This document shows, in pieces, positions 8,901-17,902 of a DNA stretch of 64,000 nt (position 1 is the stretch's first letter; each line of letters opens with the position of its first letter). Location: NCBI RefSeq assembly GCF_020080045.1, contig NZ_CP083451.1, positions 2,963,001 to 3,027,000 of the forward strand, given 5' to 3'. The position numbers were made by a program, and so were the translations under genes. Under the pieces are notes generated by a model. That model was given only the letters and a program-made list of their open reading frames with translations. It had not been told where the DNA came from and ran no database searches. The DNA comes from Comamonas odontotermitis. Lineage in GTDB: Bacteria; Pseudomonadota; Gammaproteobacteria; Burkholderiales; Burkholderiaceae_C.

Positions 8901-10433
8901 ATGAGTATGAATACGACAAACGACGGGGCCGCAGCGTCCTTCAAACCGATGGATGAGATGCAGCCCGGTGGCGCGGCGGGCAGAGTCGCGCTGGATCTGG
9001 TCATTGAAGGCGGCTGGGTGGTGGATGGCAGTGGCGAGCCGCGCTTTCGGGCGGACATTGGCGTCCTGGGTGGCCGCATTGCAGCCATCGGCGATCTGCA
9101 TCAGCACATAGCCACGCGGCGCATCGATGCCCGCAACAAGCTGGTGGCGCCGGGTTTTATCGACGTGCATGGCCATGATGACCTGATGTTCATCCAGAAG
9201 CCCGGCCTGCCCTGGAAGACCAGCCAGGGCGTGACCACCGTGGTGGTGGGTAACTGCGGCGTCAGTGCTTCGCCTGCGCCACTGCCCCACAACACGGCAG
9301 CATCGCTGGCGCTGCTGGGCGATATTCCACTGTATGCAGACATGGAGCGCTACCTCGCCACCCTCGAATCGCTGCAGCCGCTGATCAATGTGGCGGCCCT
9401 GGTCGGCCACGCCAACCTGCGGCTGGCCATCATGCAAGACCCTACGGCCGAGCCTACGCCGCAAGAGTTACAGGCCATGCAGGGTCTGCTGCGCCAGTCG
9501 CTGGCAGCAGGCGCGGTGGGCTTCAGCACCGGTCTGGCCTATGAGCCTGGCTGCTACGCATCGCAGGCCGAATTGGAGGCGCTGGCCCGCGTGGCCAAGG
9601 AATTCGAGGCGCTGCACACCAGCCATATCCGCAACGAAGGCGACGAGGTGGAGCAGGCGGTGGAGGAAGTGCTCAGCGTCAGCCGCCACAGCGGATGCGC
9701 CATGGTGATCTCGCACCACAAATGCATGATGAACGCCAATTGGGGCAAGAGCGCGCGCACCATCGCCAATATCGACACCACGCGCGCGCAGGGCACGCAG
9801 GTCGCCATGGACATCTACCCCTACTCCGGCAGCTCCACCATCCTGATCCCCGAGCGCACGCACCGGATCGATCGCATCAAGATCACCTGGAGTACGCCGC
9901 ACCCCGAGTGCAACGGCATGTATCTGACCGATATCGCCGAGCAGTGGAACTGCGATAAAGAGGAAGCCGCACGGCGCCTGCTGCCCGCTGGCGCCATCTA
10001 CTTCGCGATGGACGAGCAGGAAGTGCAGCGCATCTTTCAGCATCCCTGCTGCATGGTGGGCTCGGACGGGCTGCCCAACGATGCCAACCCACATCCGCGC
10101 CTGTGGGGCACCTTCACCCGCATTCTCGGGCGCTATGCGCGCGAGGAGCGTCTGGTCAGCATCGAGCAGGCCGTGCGCAAGATCACCAGCCTGCCGGCCT
10201 CCGTCTACGGCCTGGCTGAGCGCGGCCAGATACGCCTGGGCTACTGGGCCGATCTAGTGGTGTTCGACCCCGAAACCGTCATCGACCGCGCCACCTGGGA
10301 CGAGCCAACGCTGCCGTCCGAGGGCATCGAGCTGGTGGCGGTCAACGGCCAGATCGTCTTTCTCTCATCTGATGCCGTCCCAACCCCAGGCATACGGCCT
10401 GGTCAGGTACTGAGGCGCCAGTTGCCAGCCTGA
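8901..10433 (+). CDS. N-acyl-D-amino-acid deacylase (D-aminoacylase) family amidohydrolase
   Basis: Protein of 510 residues of the metal-dependent amidohydrolase superfamily. D-aminoacylase landmarks are all visible: metal site DVHGHDD (88-94), GNCG with Cys119, TSHIRNEGDEV, ISHHK (270-274) and the catalytic Asp389 in GSDGLPND. Such enzymes remove the acyl group from N-acyl-D-amino acids (often D-Glu, D-Asp or hydrophobic D-residues). It has no signal peptide, so it is cytoplasmic. The ATG at 8901 was chosen over one at 8949 because of the -10-like box just upstream; no Shine-Dalgarno is visible. It is the first gene of a four-gene operon. Confidence 0.88.
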   Translation: MSMNTTNDGAAASFKPMDEMQPGGAAGRVALDLVIEGGWVVDGSGEPRFRADIGVLGGRIAAIGDLHQHIATRRIDARNKLVAPGFIDVHGHDDLMFIQKPGLPWKTSQGVTTVVVGNCGVSASPAPLPHNTAASLALLGDIPLYADMERYLATLESLQPLINVAALVGHANLRLAIMQDPTAEPTPQELQAMQGLLRQSLAAGAVGFSTGLAYEPGCYASQAELEALARVAKEFEALHTSHIRNEGDEVEQAVEEVLSVSRHSGCAMVISHHKCMMNANWGKSARTIANIDTTRAQGTQVAMDIYPYSGSSTILIPERTHRIDRIKITWSTPHPECNGMYLTDIAEQWNCDKEEAARRLLPAGAIYFAMDEQEVQRIFQHPCCMVGSDGLPNDANPHPRLWGTFTRILGRYAREERLVSIEQAVRKITSLPASVYGLAERGQIRLGYWADLVVFDPETVIDRATWDEPTLPSEGIELVAVNGQIVFLSSDAVPTPGIRPGQVLRRQLPA

Positions 10434-10508
10434 AGGCGCGTGCGGCATACCCACCCCATAAAGCCCGACCCCACGGGCCATCGATAGATCACAAGGAGAA
10501 ACAACACC

Positions 10509-11918
10509 ATGTCTGCCACCATTGATGCCTCGCCAGGCAAACGCAACGCGGCCATTGCCGTCTTCCTGCTCGGGCTGGCCATCGCCATCACGACCCACTT
10601 CACCATACCGGGCCAGACCAGTCTCTGGGGGCTGACACCGGTGGTGGTGTTCGCCGTCATTGCCTTGCTGGGCGTGGACATCGTGCTGTCCACCATCGGT
10701 GCCATCGTGCTTGGCGCCATCATGACGGGAACCACACCCATTGGCATGGGCAAGCTGCTAGCCGAGTCGCTGGGCTCGTTCATTGCCGTGGTCGGCCTCA
10801 TCATCGTGCTGGGCGCTGGCGTGGGCGAAGTGGCGGCACGCACGGGTGCTGCCGAGCAGATGGTGCGCGCCATCGTGCGCAAGATCGGGCTGTCCAACCA
10901 GTTGCGCGTGCGCCTCGGAATCATGGTCACCTCGGTGCTGATCTGCGGCGCCCTGGGTACCCTGGCTGGGGGCAACGCCATCATCGCAGCGGTGGTGATT
11001 CCCATCGCAGCAGCAGTGCGCCTGTCGCGCCCCACGGTGGCGGCGCTGTTCCAGACCGCAGGCTCGGCTGGCCTGGTGCTTGGCCCCTTCACTCCCAATG
11101 TGGTGACCGTGACCGGACTCACCGGCCTCAGCTATGGTGAATACCTGCTGGTGGCGGGGCTCCCCATGGCCGCAGCCACATTGCTGGCAGGCTGGTTCAT
11201 GGCGGGGCGCATCCAGAAGATGAGCGAGGCTGATTTTCAGTACGAAGAAGCCAGCCTGGGCCAGGCCGCCTTCGACATGGACAAGAAGGCCGAGCCCTCA
11301 GCAGTGCGCGCCGCCTGGGGCTTTTGCATCACCATCGTCAGCCTGGCGGTGGTCGGTGTGCTGGCCAAGGCAGGCTTTGCATTTGCCATCGTGGTGATGG
11401 TGGCGCTGGGCGCGGTGACCGGCCTGGCAGGCGGCATGCGTCCCACCCAGATTCTGCAGGCCATGTATGCCGGCGCGGGCAAACTGATCTGGATCTTCTT
11501 CCTGTTCTGGCTGTTCAACCCGGTGCTGGTGCTGGTGGACAAGCTCAACGCCTACCATGCCCTGCTCGACACGGTGCAACCTTATCTGGTGGGCGTGAGC
11601 GGCGCCGCGCTGTGCGTGATCATTCTGTTGTTCAACGTGATCGGCCATATTCCCGGCGCTGCCGTGGCGCAGATGACATTCACTGCCAAGATCTTCGGCC
11701 CCGTGCTTGCCGCAGCAGGTGTGGGCCCGGCAGGTACGACGGCGGTGATTCTGGGCAGCTCGCAGATCGACTGGTTCGGCCCCTTCCCCAGCTCCGACAT
11801 GTTCGGCCAGATGGGCCTGGCGCGCTCGAACCAGCTCAAATACATGCTCTACAACGGCTGGGCGGTGATGATCGTCAACATCGTCGTGCTCTCGGCCGTG
11901 TTCTACCTGATCGTGTAA
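10509..11918 (+). CDS. Ion-transporter-superfamily permease (GntP/NhaC-like)
   Basis: Very hydrophobic protein of 469 residues with about 12 predicted membrane helices. The segments [21 protein letters not shown] and [24 protein letters not shown] resemble re-entrant loop regions of ion-transporter superfamily carriers such as GntP, NhaC and related organic-acid/proton symporters. Exact family membership is uncertain. A good ribosome binding site (AAGGAG) precedes the ATG. Its place between D-aminoacylase and two further amide hydrolases suggests uptake of their substrate or export of a product. Confidence 0.72.
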   Translation: MSATIDASPGKRNAAIAVFLLGLAIAITTHFTIPGQTSLWGLTPVVVFAVIALLGVDIVLSTIGAIVLGAIMTGTTPIGMGKLLAESLGSFIAVVGLIIVLGAGVGEVAARTGAAEQMVRAIVRKIGLSNQLRVRLGIMVTSVLICGALGTLAGGNAIIAAVVIPIAAAVRLSRPTVAALFQTAGSAGLVLGPFTPNVVTVTGLTGLSYGEYLLVAGLPMAAATLLAGWFMAGRIQKMSEADFQYEEASLGQAAFDMDKKAEPSAVRAAWGFCITIVSLAVVGVLAKAGFAFAIVVMVALGAVTGLAGGMRPTQILQAMYAGAGKLIWIFFLFWLFNPVLVLVDKLNAYHALLDTVQPYLVGVSGAALCVIILLFNVIGHIPGAAVAQMTFTAKIFGPVLAAAGVGPAGTTAVILGSSQIDWFGPFPSSDMFGQMGLARSNQLKYMLYNGWAVMIVNIVVLSAVFYLIV

Positions 11919-11926
11919 GGATGCCC

Positions 11927-12751
11927 ATGGAGCTCACTCACACCCAACTCGAAAGCCAGATACTTGCCCTGGCCCGGCAGCGGCTCAAGGCGGATGCCGC
12001 CGGTCTGTCGCTGTGCCTCATGACCGCCGAGGGCGACGAGGTAATCGCCATTCGCGCCGATCAGGCAAAGCCGTCTGCCAGCACCATCAAGATTGCCATC
12101 CTGCTGGCCTTGCTGGAGCAGGCGGATGCAGGGCATCGCCAATTGAGCGAGCGCATCGCCATCACGCCCGGAAACTGCGTCGGCGGCACCGGTATGCTGC
12201 ACGCACTGCCGAGCGTGGAACAGCTCACGCTCGCCGAGCTGTGCGGGCTGATGATGGTGGTGAGCGACAACACCGCCACCAACCAGCTCATCGACCTGCT
12301 GGGCTTTGATGCCATCAACCAGTACCTGCAGGCCGCAGGCCTTGCGCACAGTGCGCTGCGCCGCAAGATGATGGACAGCGAAGCGCAAAAGGCCGGCCGC
12401 GACAACACCACCAGCGCGCGCGACCTGTGCCTGCTGATGCACCGCCTGCAGCAAACAGGCCCGCTCGGTGTCGCCATGCAAGGCTTTGCGCTGGATCTGA
12501 TGGCCACCGAGCGCCACCAGCCCCTGCTCTGCGCAGCGCTGCCAGCAGGCGTGCGGGCGAGCAACAAGACCGGGCAACTGCCCGATCTGCGCAACGACGC
12601 AGGCATTTTTTGCAAAGGCAATCACTCGCTCGTCCTGGCCGTGATGGCCACCGGCTTCCAGGACCCAGTGACCAGCGCCAGCATCCACGGCGGCCAGGGA
12701 GAGCTGCTGCTGGCCGATATCGGCACGTTGGTCTGCAACACCTGTCTATGA
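11927..12751 (+). CDS. Class A beta-lactamase-fold serine hydrolase
   Basis: Protein of 274 residues with the three active-site motifs of the penicillin-binding/beta-lactamase fold: S52-T-I-K55, S113-D-N115 and K214-T-G216. The omega-loop Glu of true class A beta-lactamases (ExxLN) is not evident; that region reads RDNTTSARD. There is no signal peptide, so it stays in the cytoplasm, which argues against an antibiotic-resistance role. It more likely cleaves a D-amino-acid peptide or cyclic amide imported by the operon. The start at 11927 has AAGG 6 nt upstream; an in-frame ATG at 11921 is too close to that site. Confidence 0.8.
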   Translation: MELTHTQLESQILALARQRLKADAAGLSLCLMTAEGDEVIAIRADQAKPSASTIKIAILLALLEQADAGHRQLSERIAITPGNCVGGTGMLHALPSVEQLTLAELCGLMMVVSDNTATNQLIDLLGFDAINQYLQAAGLAHSALRRKMMDSEAQKAGRDNTTSARDLCLLMHRLQQTGPLGVAMQGFALDLMATERHQPLLCAALPAGVRASNKTGQLPDLRNDAGIFCKGNHSLVLAVMATGFQDPVTSASIHGGQGELLLADIGTLVCNTCL

Positions 12752-12774
12752 CTGCCAACGCAGAGGAGACTTTC

Positions 12775-13590
12775 ATGCGTATTCGAATCGCCGTATTGCA
12801 GATGAACAGCGGCACCGACTGGGAGGCCAATATCCAGGCCCTGGAGCAAGGTGTGGCCGCAGCCGCCCGCGATGGCGCGCAGTTTGTGGTGAGCCCGGAA
12901 TACACCGATATCCGGGGCGATGCCGCCACCATTGCACGCCACGCCCTGCCGCCGGACGGCGCCCTGGTGCCACGGCTTGCGCAGCTGGCCAGCCGCCACG
13001 GCGTGCATCTGCATGTGGGCTCGGTGCACGAAAAGGTCACCGCACAGAACAAGCTGGGCAACACCGGGCTGACCTTTGGCCCCGATGGCCGCTTGCTGGC
13101 CACCTACCGCAAACTGCATCTGTACGATGCTGAGGTGGGCGGCCTGCCGTACAAGGAATCGGACGACTTTTTGCAGGGAGACGCCTTGACCCTTGTAGAC
13201 ATGCTTGGCATGCGCGTGGGCATGAGCATCTGCTACGACCTCCGCTTTCCCGAGCTGTTTCGCAGCCTGCGCGCACAAGGCGCCAATGTCATCGTGGTGC
13301 CTGCGGCCTTCAATGTGCGCACGGGGCGCGATCACTGGGAGCTGCTGCTGCGCGCTCGCGCAGTGGAAAACCAGTGCTACGTTGTCGCCGCAGCCCAGAT
13401 CGACGGACCCGGCCCGGCGCTGCCCTGTCTGGGCCGCAGCATGGTGATCGACCCCTGGGGCACGGTCATTGCCTGCATGCCCGATACCACCGGACACCTC
13501 TGCGCAGACATTGACCTGGGGCGCATTGCCAGCCTGCGCGAGGCGCTGCCCGCCTGGAGCCACCGCCGCATGGATATCTACAGCGCCTGA
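12775..13590 (+). CDS. Carbon-nitrogen hydrolase (nitrilase superfamily)
   Basis: Protein of 271 residues with the nitrilase-superfamily catalytic triad visible as Glu42 (SPEYTD), Lys113 (YRKLHLYD) and Cys153 (SICYDLRFPEL). This block order matches omega-amidase/Nit2-like and N-carbamoyl amidase branches, which hydrolyse small amides. The start at 12775 has GAGGAG 6 nt upstream; an ATG at 12748 overlaps the previous stop codon but lacks such a site. Last gene of the D-aminoacylase operon. Exact substrate unknown. Confidence 0.88.
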   Translation: MRIRIAVLQMNSGTDWEANIQALEQGVAAAARDGAQFVVSPEYTDIRGDAATIARHALPPDGALVPRLAQLASRHGVHLHVGSVHEKVTAQNKLGNTGLTFGPDGRLLATYRKLHLYDAEVGGLPYKESDDFLQGDALTLVDMLGMRVGMSICYDLRFPELFRSLRAQGANVIVVPAAFNVRTGRDHWELLLRARAVENQCYVVAAAQIDGPGPALPCLGRSMVIDPWGTVIACMPDTTGHLCADIDLGRIASLREALPAWSHRRMDIYSA

Positions 13591-13625
13591 CGCCAGCACG
13601 CCTCGGCGGCCGCAGCCACCAGGTA

Positions 13626-15284
13626 TCACACATCGATGGCGTCTGCAGACCCGGCCTGCTTGCGCAGCTCGAATTTCTGGATCTTGCCGGTGCTGGTCTT
13701 GGGCAGGTCGCCAAACACCACGGCCCGTGGCACCTTGAACCCCGCCAGATGCTTCTTGCAGTGGGCCACAATGTCTTCGGCCGTCACCGCCGCGCCGGGT
13801 TTGACCTCGACAAAGGCGCAAGGGGTTTCGCCCCACTTGGCATCGGGCTTGGCCACCACGGCAGCGGCAAGGACGGCGGGGTGGCGGTAGAGCACATCTT
13901 CCACCTCGATGGACGAGATGTTCTCTCCGCCGGAGATGATGATGTCCTTGCTGCGGTCCTTGATCTTGATGTAGCCATCTGGGTACTGCACCGCCAGATC
14001 ACCCGTGTGGAACCAGCCACCGCGAAAAGCCTCGTCCGTGGCGGTCGGGTTCTTGAGGTAGCCTTTCATGGCGATGTTGCCGCGCAACATGATCTCGCCC
14101 ATGGTTTCGCCGTCTTCCGGCACAGGCTCCATGGTGTCGGCGTTGATGACACGGGCTGAGCGCTGCAGGTGGTAGCGCACCCCCTGGCGGGCATTGAGTC
14201 GGGCACGCTCGCCCACGTCCAGCCCACTCCAGCTGTCCTGCTTGGCACAGACGGTGACAGGGCCATAGACCTCAGTCAGGCCATACACATGGGTCAGGTC
14301 AAAGCCCATCTGCTCCATGCCTTCAATCATCGATGCCGGCGGCGCCGCGCCAGCTACCATGCACTTGACGCCTCCCTGCGGCAGGTTCTGCATGCCCTCC
14401 TTCATGGCCTCAGGGGCGTTGACGAGCAGGCTGTGCACGATGGGCGCGCCGCAATAGTGGGTCACACCATGGCTTTTGATGGCATTGAAGATCGCCTGCG
14501 CCTCCACCCGGCGCAGGCAGACGTTGACACCCGCCCGCAGCGCCACGGTCCACGGAAAACACCATCCATTGCAGTGAAACATGGGCAGGGTCCACAGGTA
14601 GACCGCAAACTTGGGCATGTCCCATTCCAGCACATTGCTGGTGGCGTTCACCGCCGCGCCCCGGTGGTGGTAGACCACGCCCTTGGGGTTGCCGGTGGTG
14701 CCGCTGGTGTAGTTGAGCGCAATCGCATCCCACTCGTCACCCGGCAGGGCCCATGCAAAGTCTGCCCTGCCCTGCGCCAGCAATTGTTCGTAGGTAAGCG
14801 CTCCCAGGCGCTCGCTGGCCTCGCCGTAGATGGCGTCTTCCACATCGATCAGCAGCAAAGGCGCAGTCGATTGACGCAGCTGCAGCGCCTTGGCCACTAC
14901 ACCGGCAAACTCCGGATCCACGATCAAAGCCTTGGCTTCCCCGTGGTCGAGCATGAAGGCAATGGTTTCGGGGTCGAGGCGGGTGTTGAGCGCGTTCAGC
15001 ACGGCGCCTGCCATCGGCACGCCAAAGTGCGCCTCCACCATCGGCGGCGTATTGGGCAACATCACCGCCACCGTGTCGTTCTTGCCGATGCCCTGCTGCT
15101 GCAGGCTGCTGGCCAACTGGCGGCACCTCGCATAGGTTTGCCCCCAGGTCTGGCGCAGATCGCCATGGATGATGGCCAGGCGCTCGGGGTAGACCTCGGC
15201 TGCGCGCTCGATGAAGCTCAATGGGGTCAGCGGGGCATGGTTGGCCTCATTGCGGTCCAACCGGGTGTCGTACATGCTCGTCAT
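13626..15284 (-). CDS. AMP-forming acyl-CoA ligase
   Basis: Protein of 552 residues of the ANL superfamily, which activates a carboxylic acid to acyl-AMP and then acyl-CoA. The P-loop-like motif YTSGTTGNPKG is near residue 190. It is followed by VYGLTEVYGP, GWFHTGDLA and the hinge and C-terminal motif DRSKDIIISGGENISS...KTSTGKIQKFELR. The sequence resembles the medium-chain / 3-methylmercaptopropionate-CoA ligase branch (DmdB-like), but the acid substrate cannot be fixed. It stands alone, convergent with the nitrilase-family gene. Confidence 0.9.
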   Translation of the reverse strand: MTSMYDTRLDRNEANHAPLTPLSFIERAAEVYPERLAIIHGDLRQTWGQTYARCRQLASSLQQQGIGKNDTVAVMLPNTPPMVEAHFGVPMAGAVLNALNTRLDPETIAFMLDHGEAKALIVDPEFAGVVAKALQLRQSTAPLLLIDVEDAIYGEASERLGALTYEQLLAQGRADFAWALPGDEWDAIALNYTSGTTGNPKGVVYHHRGAAVNATSNVLEWDMPKFAVYLWTLPMFHCNGWCFPWTVALRAGVNVCLRRVEAQAIFNAIKSHGVTHYCGAPIVHSLLVNAPEAMKEGMQNLPQGGVKCMVAGAAPPASMIEGMEQMGFDLTHVYGLTEVYGPVTVCAKQDSWSGLDVGERARLNARQGVRYHLQRSARVINADTMEPVPEDGETMGEIMLRGNIAMKGYLKNPTATDEAFRGGWFHTGDLAVQYPDGYIKIKDRSKDIIISGGENISSIEVEDVLYRHPAVLAAAVVAKPDAKWGETPCAFVEVKPGAAVTAEDIVAHCKKHLAGFKVPRAVVFGDLPKTSTGKIQKFELRKQAGSADAIDV

Positions 15285-15385
15285 CGGTCTTGTGTCTCCT
15301 TGGAAACCACTGTGCCACAGATGGCTGACATGGAAATTGCAATGGCCGATGGGCTCTCACCAAGAAGACGGATCGGTGAATATGG

Positions 15386-15444
15386 TAAAAATGACTGCTA
15401 GCGCCCGCCCATTGGTCATCATCAATCCTTTTTTCATAGCAATC
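15386..15444 (+). repeat. Two-part dispersed repeat copy upstream of dnaG
   Basis: TAAAAATGACTGCTAGCGCC at 15386-15405 and TTTTTTCATAGCAATC at 15429-15444 match the two ends of the repeat family. The 255-bp gap between the acyl-CoA ligase and dnaG otherwise shows only a -10-like GACAAT at 15528-15533. Confidence 0.55.
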
Positions 15445-15539
15445 CATGCCTGCTTGGCAAGCAACCGGTCAAGCCGAGTGCCGCAGCAATTTGCCCATGC
15501 AGCACCCGGGCATGGCTGCGCTTGGGCGACAATAGAACG

Positions 15540-17597
15540 GTGTCCATCCCCCAGTCATTCATCCAGGAACTGCTCTCCCGCGTCGATGTGGTCGATGTGG
15601 TGGGCCGTTATGTACAGCTGAAAAAAGGCGGCGCCAATTACATGGGGCTGTGCCCTTTCCATGGCGAAAAATCGCCCTCGTTCAGCGTCAGCCCCTCCAA
15701 ACAGTTCTACCACTGCTTTGGCTGTGGCAAAAACGGCAACGCGATCGGCTTTCTGATGGACCATACGGGCATGGGTTTCCGCGAAGCGGTGACCGAGCTG
15801 GCCCAGAGCACCGGCCTGCAGGTGCCCGAAGACGATGTCTCCCCCCAACAGCGCGAGCGCGCCGCGCAGGCGCGCGAAAAGCAGGCAACGCTCACCGATA
15901 TCCTGGAAAAGGCGGGCGAGTCCTACCGCAAGCACCTGTCGCAGTCGCAAAAAGCCATCGCCTATCTGAAAGGCCGCGGCGTCTCTGGCGCCACAGCCAA
16001 ACGTTTTGGCCTGGGTTACGCGCCCGAGGGCTGGCGCGGCCTGGCCAGTGTCTTTCCGGCTTACGACGATGCCAAGCTGGTCGAAACGGGTCTGGTGATC
16101 GAGTCCGAAGACGACAAGGGGGGCGAGGCCAAGCGCTACGACCGTTTCCGCGACCGGGTGATGTTTCCGATCCGCAATGTCAAGGGCGAATGCATCGGCT
16201 TTGGCGGGCGCGTATTCGGCGACGAAAAGCCCAAGTACCTGAATTCGCCCGAAACACCGGTTTTCCACAAGGGCCGCGAGCTGTATGGCCTGTTTGAGGC
16301 GCGCACCGCCATCCGCGAACACGGCTACGCGCTCGTGACCGAAGGCTACATGGACGTGGTGGCGCTAGCGCAGCTGGGCTTTCCCAATGCCGTCGCCACT
16401 CTGGGGACCGCTTGCACGCCCGATCACGTGCACAAGCTCTTCCGCTTTACCGAAACTGTGGTATTCAGCTTTGATGGCGACGCCGCCGGGCGACGGGCCG
16501 CCCGCAAGGCGCTCGACGGCGCACTGCCCTATGCCACCGATACGCGCAGCATCAAATTCCTTTTTCTGCCTGCCGAACACGACCCGGACAGCTTTGTGCG
16601 CGAATATGGGGCCGATGCCTTTGCCCGCCATGTGCATGACGCCACCCCGCTGTCGCGCTTTTTGCTGGAGGCGGCCAGCGAAGGCTGTGATCTTGGGCAA
16701 GCTGAAGGCCGTGCGCGTATGTCCAGCAACGCCCGGCCGCTATGGAATCTGCTGCCAGACGGCGCCTTGAAGCGCCAACTGCTGGCCGAAATTGCCGACA
16801 AGGCCCAGTTGCCCGCCACAGAGCTGGACGGGTTGTGGCAGAAAACCACTGCGCTGGAGCAGGCCCGCCACGGAGGTGCAGGCCGCGCGCACCCCACCGG
16901 CGCAGAACCCCCCCGGTCCGCAGCGCCATGGAACGCGACAACCGAGTCGCCCCCCCCGTACGGTGACGCGCCCCCCTGGGACGGAGAGGGTGGCATGGAC
17001 CGCTACCCCGGCCAGCGCAGCGATGGCTACAGCCCCCAGCAAGGCGGCAACTTCGGCCACGGCGCAGGAGGGGGCAATGCCTATGGCAAGCGCAGCCCCG
17101 GCGAATGGAAAGGCAAAAAGGGCAACTGGCAGCCACGCCCGGCGCCGCAGCCCCCCATGCCCTCCGTGGCAGTCACGCGGGAAGACCAGGCCGCACGCCT
17201 GCTGCTGTCGCACATGGCTTTTCTGGAGAACTTTTCCCCGGAAGATGCCGCCACCCTGGCGCAGCTGGATGCACCTTACGGCAGCCTGTTCGCCTGGATC
17301 GAGCAGCAGTTTCTGGCACACGGTGCGCAGTCATGGGCCGTGTTGCGGGAGCACATGCGCGGCCATGTGATCGAAGAGTTCGCCACACAGCTGATGCAGG
17401 GGCACCACGCCCAGATCGACGGCCCGCTCGACGAGATCCGCGACGAACTGCGTGATTCCCTCAGCCGCATCGTGCTCGGCCACCTTGAGGAGCAGAACCG
17501 CCAGCTCATCACCCAGGCCTCGGACCCCAAGGCCCTGCGACGCTACCAGAGCAATTTCCACCGTATCGGCCTGCTCAAGCGCCAAGTCAACAAATAA
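15540..17597 (+). CDS. dnaG: DNA primase
   Basis: Protein of 685 residues from a GTG start (SIPQSFIQELLSRVDVVDVV); an upstream TTG is in frame but not family-like. The CHC2 zinc finger has ligands Cys38, His41, Cys59 and Cys62. The RNA-polymerase/TOPRIM core includes LNSPETPVFHKG, TEGYMDV (~266) and FSFDGDAAGRRAA. The C-terminal helicase-binding domain begins about residue 545. DnaG makes replication primers. It is about 100 residues longer than the E. coli enzyme because of a Gly/Pro/Ser-rich linker at about 445-545. A -10-like GACAAT ends 6 nt before the GTG, suggesting a leaderless transcript. rpoD follows, as is usual. Confidence 0.96.
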   Translation: MSIPQSFIQELLSRVDVVDVVGRYVQLKKGGANYMGLCPFHGEKSPSFSVSPSKQFYHCFGCGKNGNAIGFLMDHTGMGFREAVTELAQSTGLQVPEDDVSPQQRERAAQAREKQATLTDILEKAGESYRKHLSQSQKAIAYLKGRGVSGATAKRFGLGYAPEGWRGLASVFPAYDDAKLVETGLVIESEDDKGGEAKRYDRFRDRVMFPIRNVKGECIGFGGRVFGDEKPKYLNSPETPVFHKGRELYGLFEARTAIREHGYALVTEGYMDVVALAQLGFPNAVATLGTACTPDHVHKLFRFTETVVFSFDGDAAGRRAARKALDGALPYATDTRSIKFLFLPAEHDPDSFVREYGADAFARHVHDATPLSRFLLEAASEGCDLGQAEGRARMSSNARPLWNLLPDGALKRQLLAEIADKAQLPATELDGLWQKTTALEQARHGGAGRAHPTGAEPPRSAAPWNATTESPPPYGDAPPWDGEGGMDRYPGQRSDGYSPQQGGNFGHGAGGGNAYGKRSPGEWKGKKGNWQPRPAPQPPMPSVAVTREDQAARLLLSHMAFLENFSPEDAATLAQLDAPYGSLFAWIEQQFLAHGAQSWAVLREHMRGHVIEEFATQLMQGHHAQIDGPLDEIRDELRDSLSRIVLGHLEEQNRQLITQASDPKALRRYQSNFHRIGLLKRQVNK

Positions 17598-17902
17598 ATC
17601 GCGCAAAGCCCTTGACATTCACCAAAAAGGTATAATATTTGTTGCATCGGCAAGAGCGACAGCAGCACCTCCGGACCGGGCCCGCGTAAAGACTTACGTG
17701 ATTTGCCACCAGCGCAAGCGCCCAACATACCGCAAGGACTGCACCCCAAATGATCGCCCCAACATCTTGCCAAGAGGTTCCGCACCTCGTATAGCCCAGC
17801 TGCCCATTGCACCTGTTGCAGGCAGACGCTGTATTTTTTGTATGCGCCGGTAATGGCGCTTGCCAGTTTTCTTTGTGTGTTTTCTTTGATCTGAGGGTGT
17901 AC
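17598..17902 (+). promoter_or_regulatory. rpoD promoter and ~265-nt leader
   Basis: TTGACA (17612-17617) and TATAAT (17631-17636) are both consensus hexamers but only 13 bp apart; TAATAT at 17633-17638 gives 15 bp. The remaining leader shows a small hairpin (CGTAA/TTACG near 17685-17698) and no open frame with coding character. No rpsU is present in the window. Confidence 0.5.

Noticed and set aside
11927..12751. Reading the serine hydrolase as an antibiotic-resistance beta-lactamase
   Set aside because: No signal peptide, no clear omega-loop Glu and a catabolic operon context argue against it.
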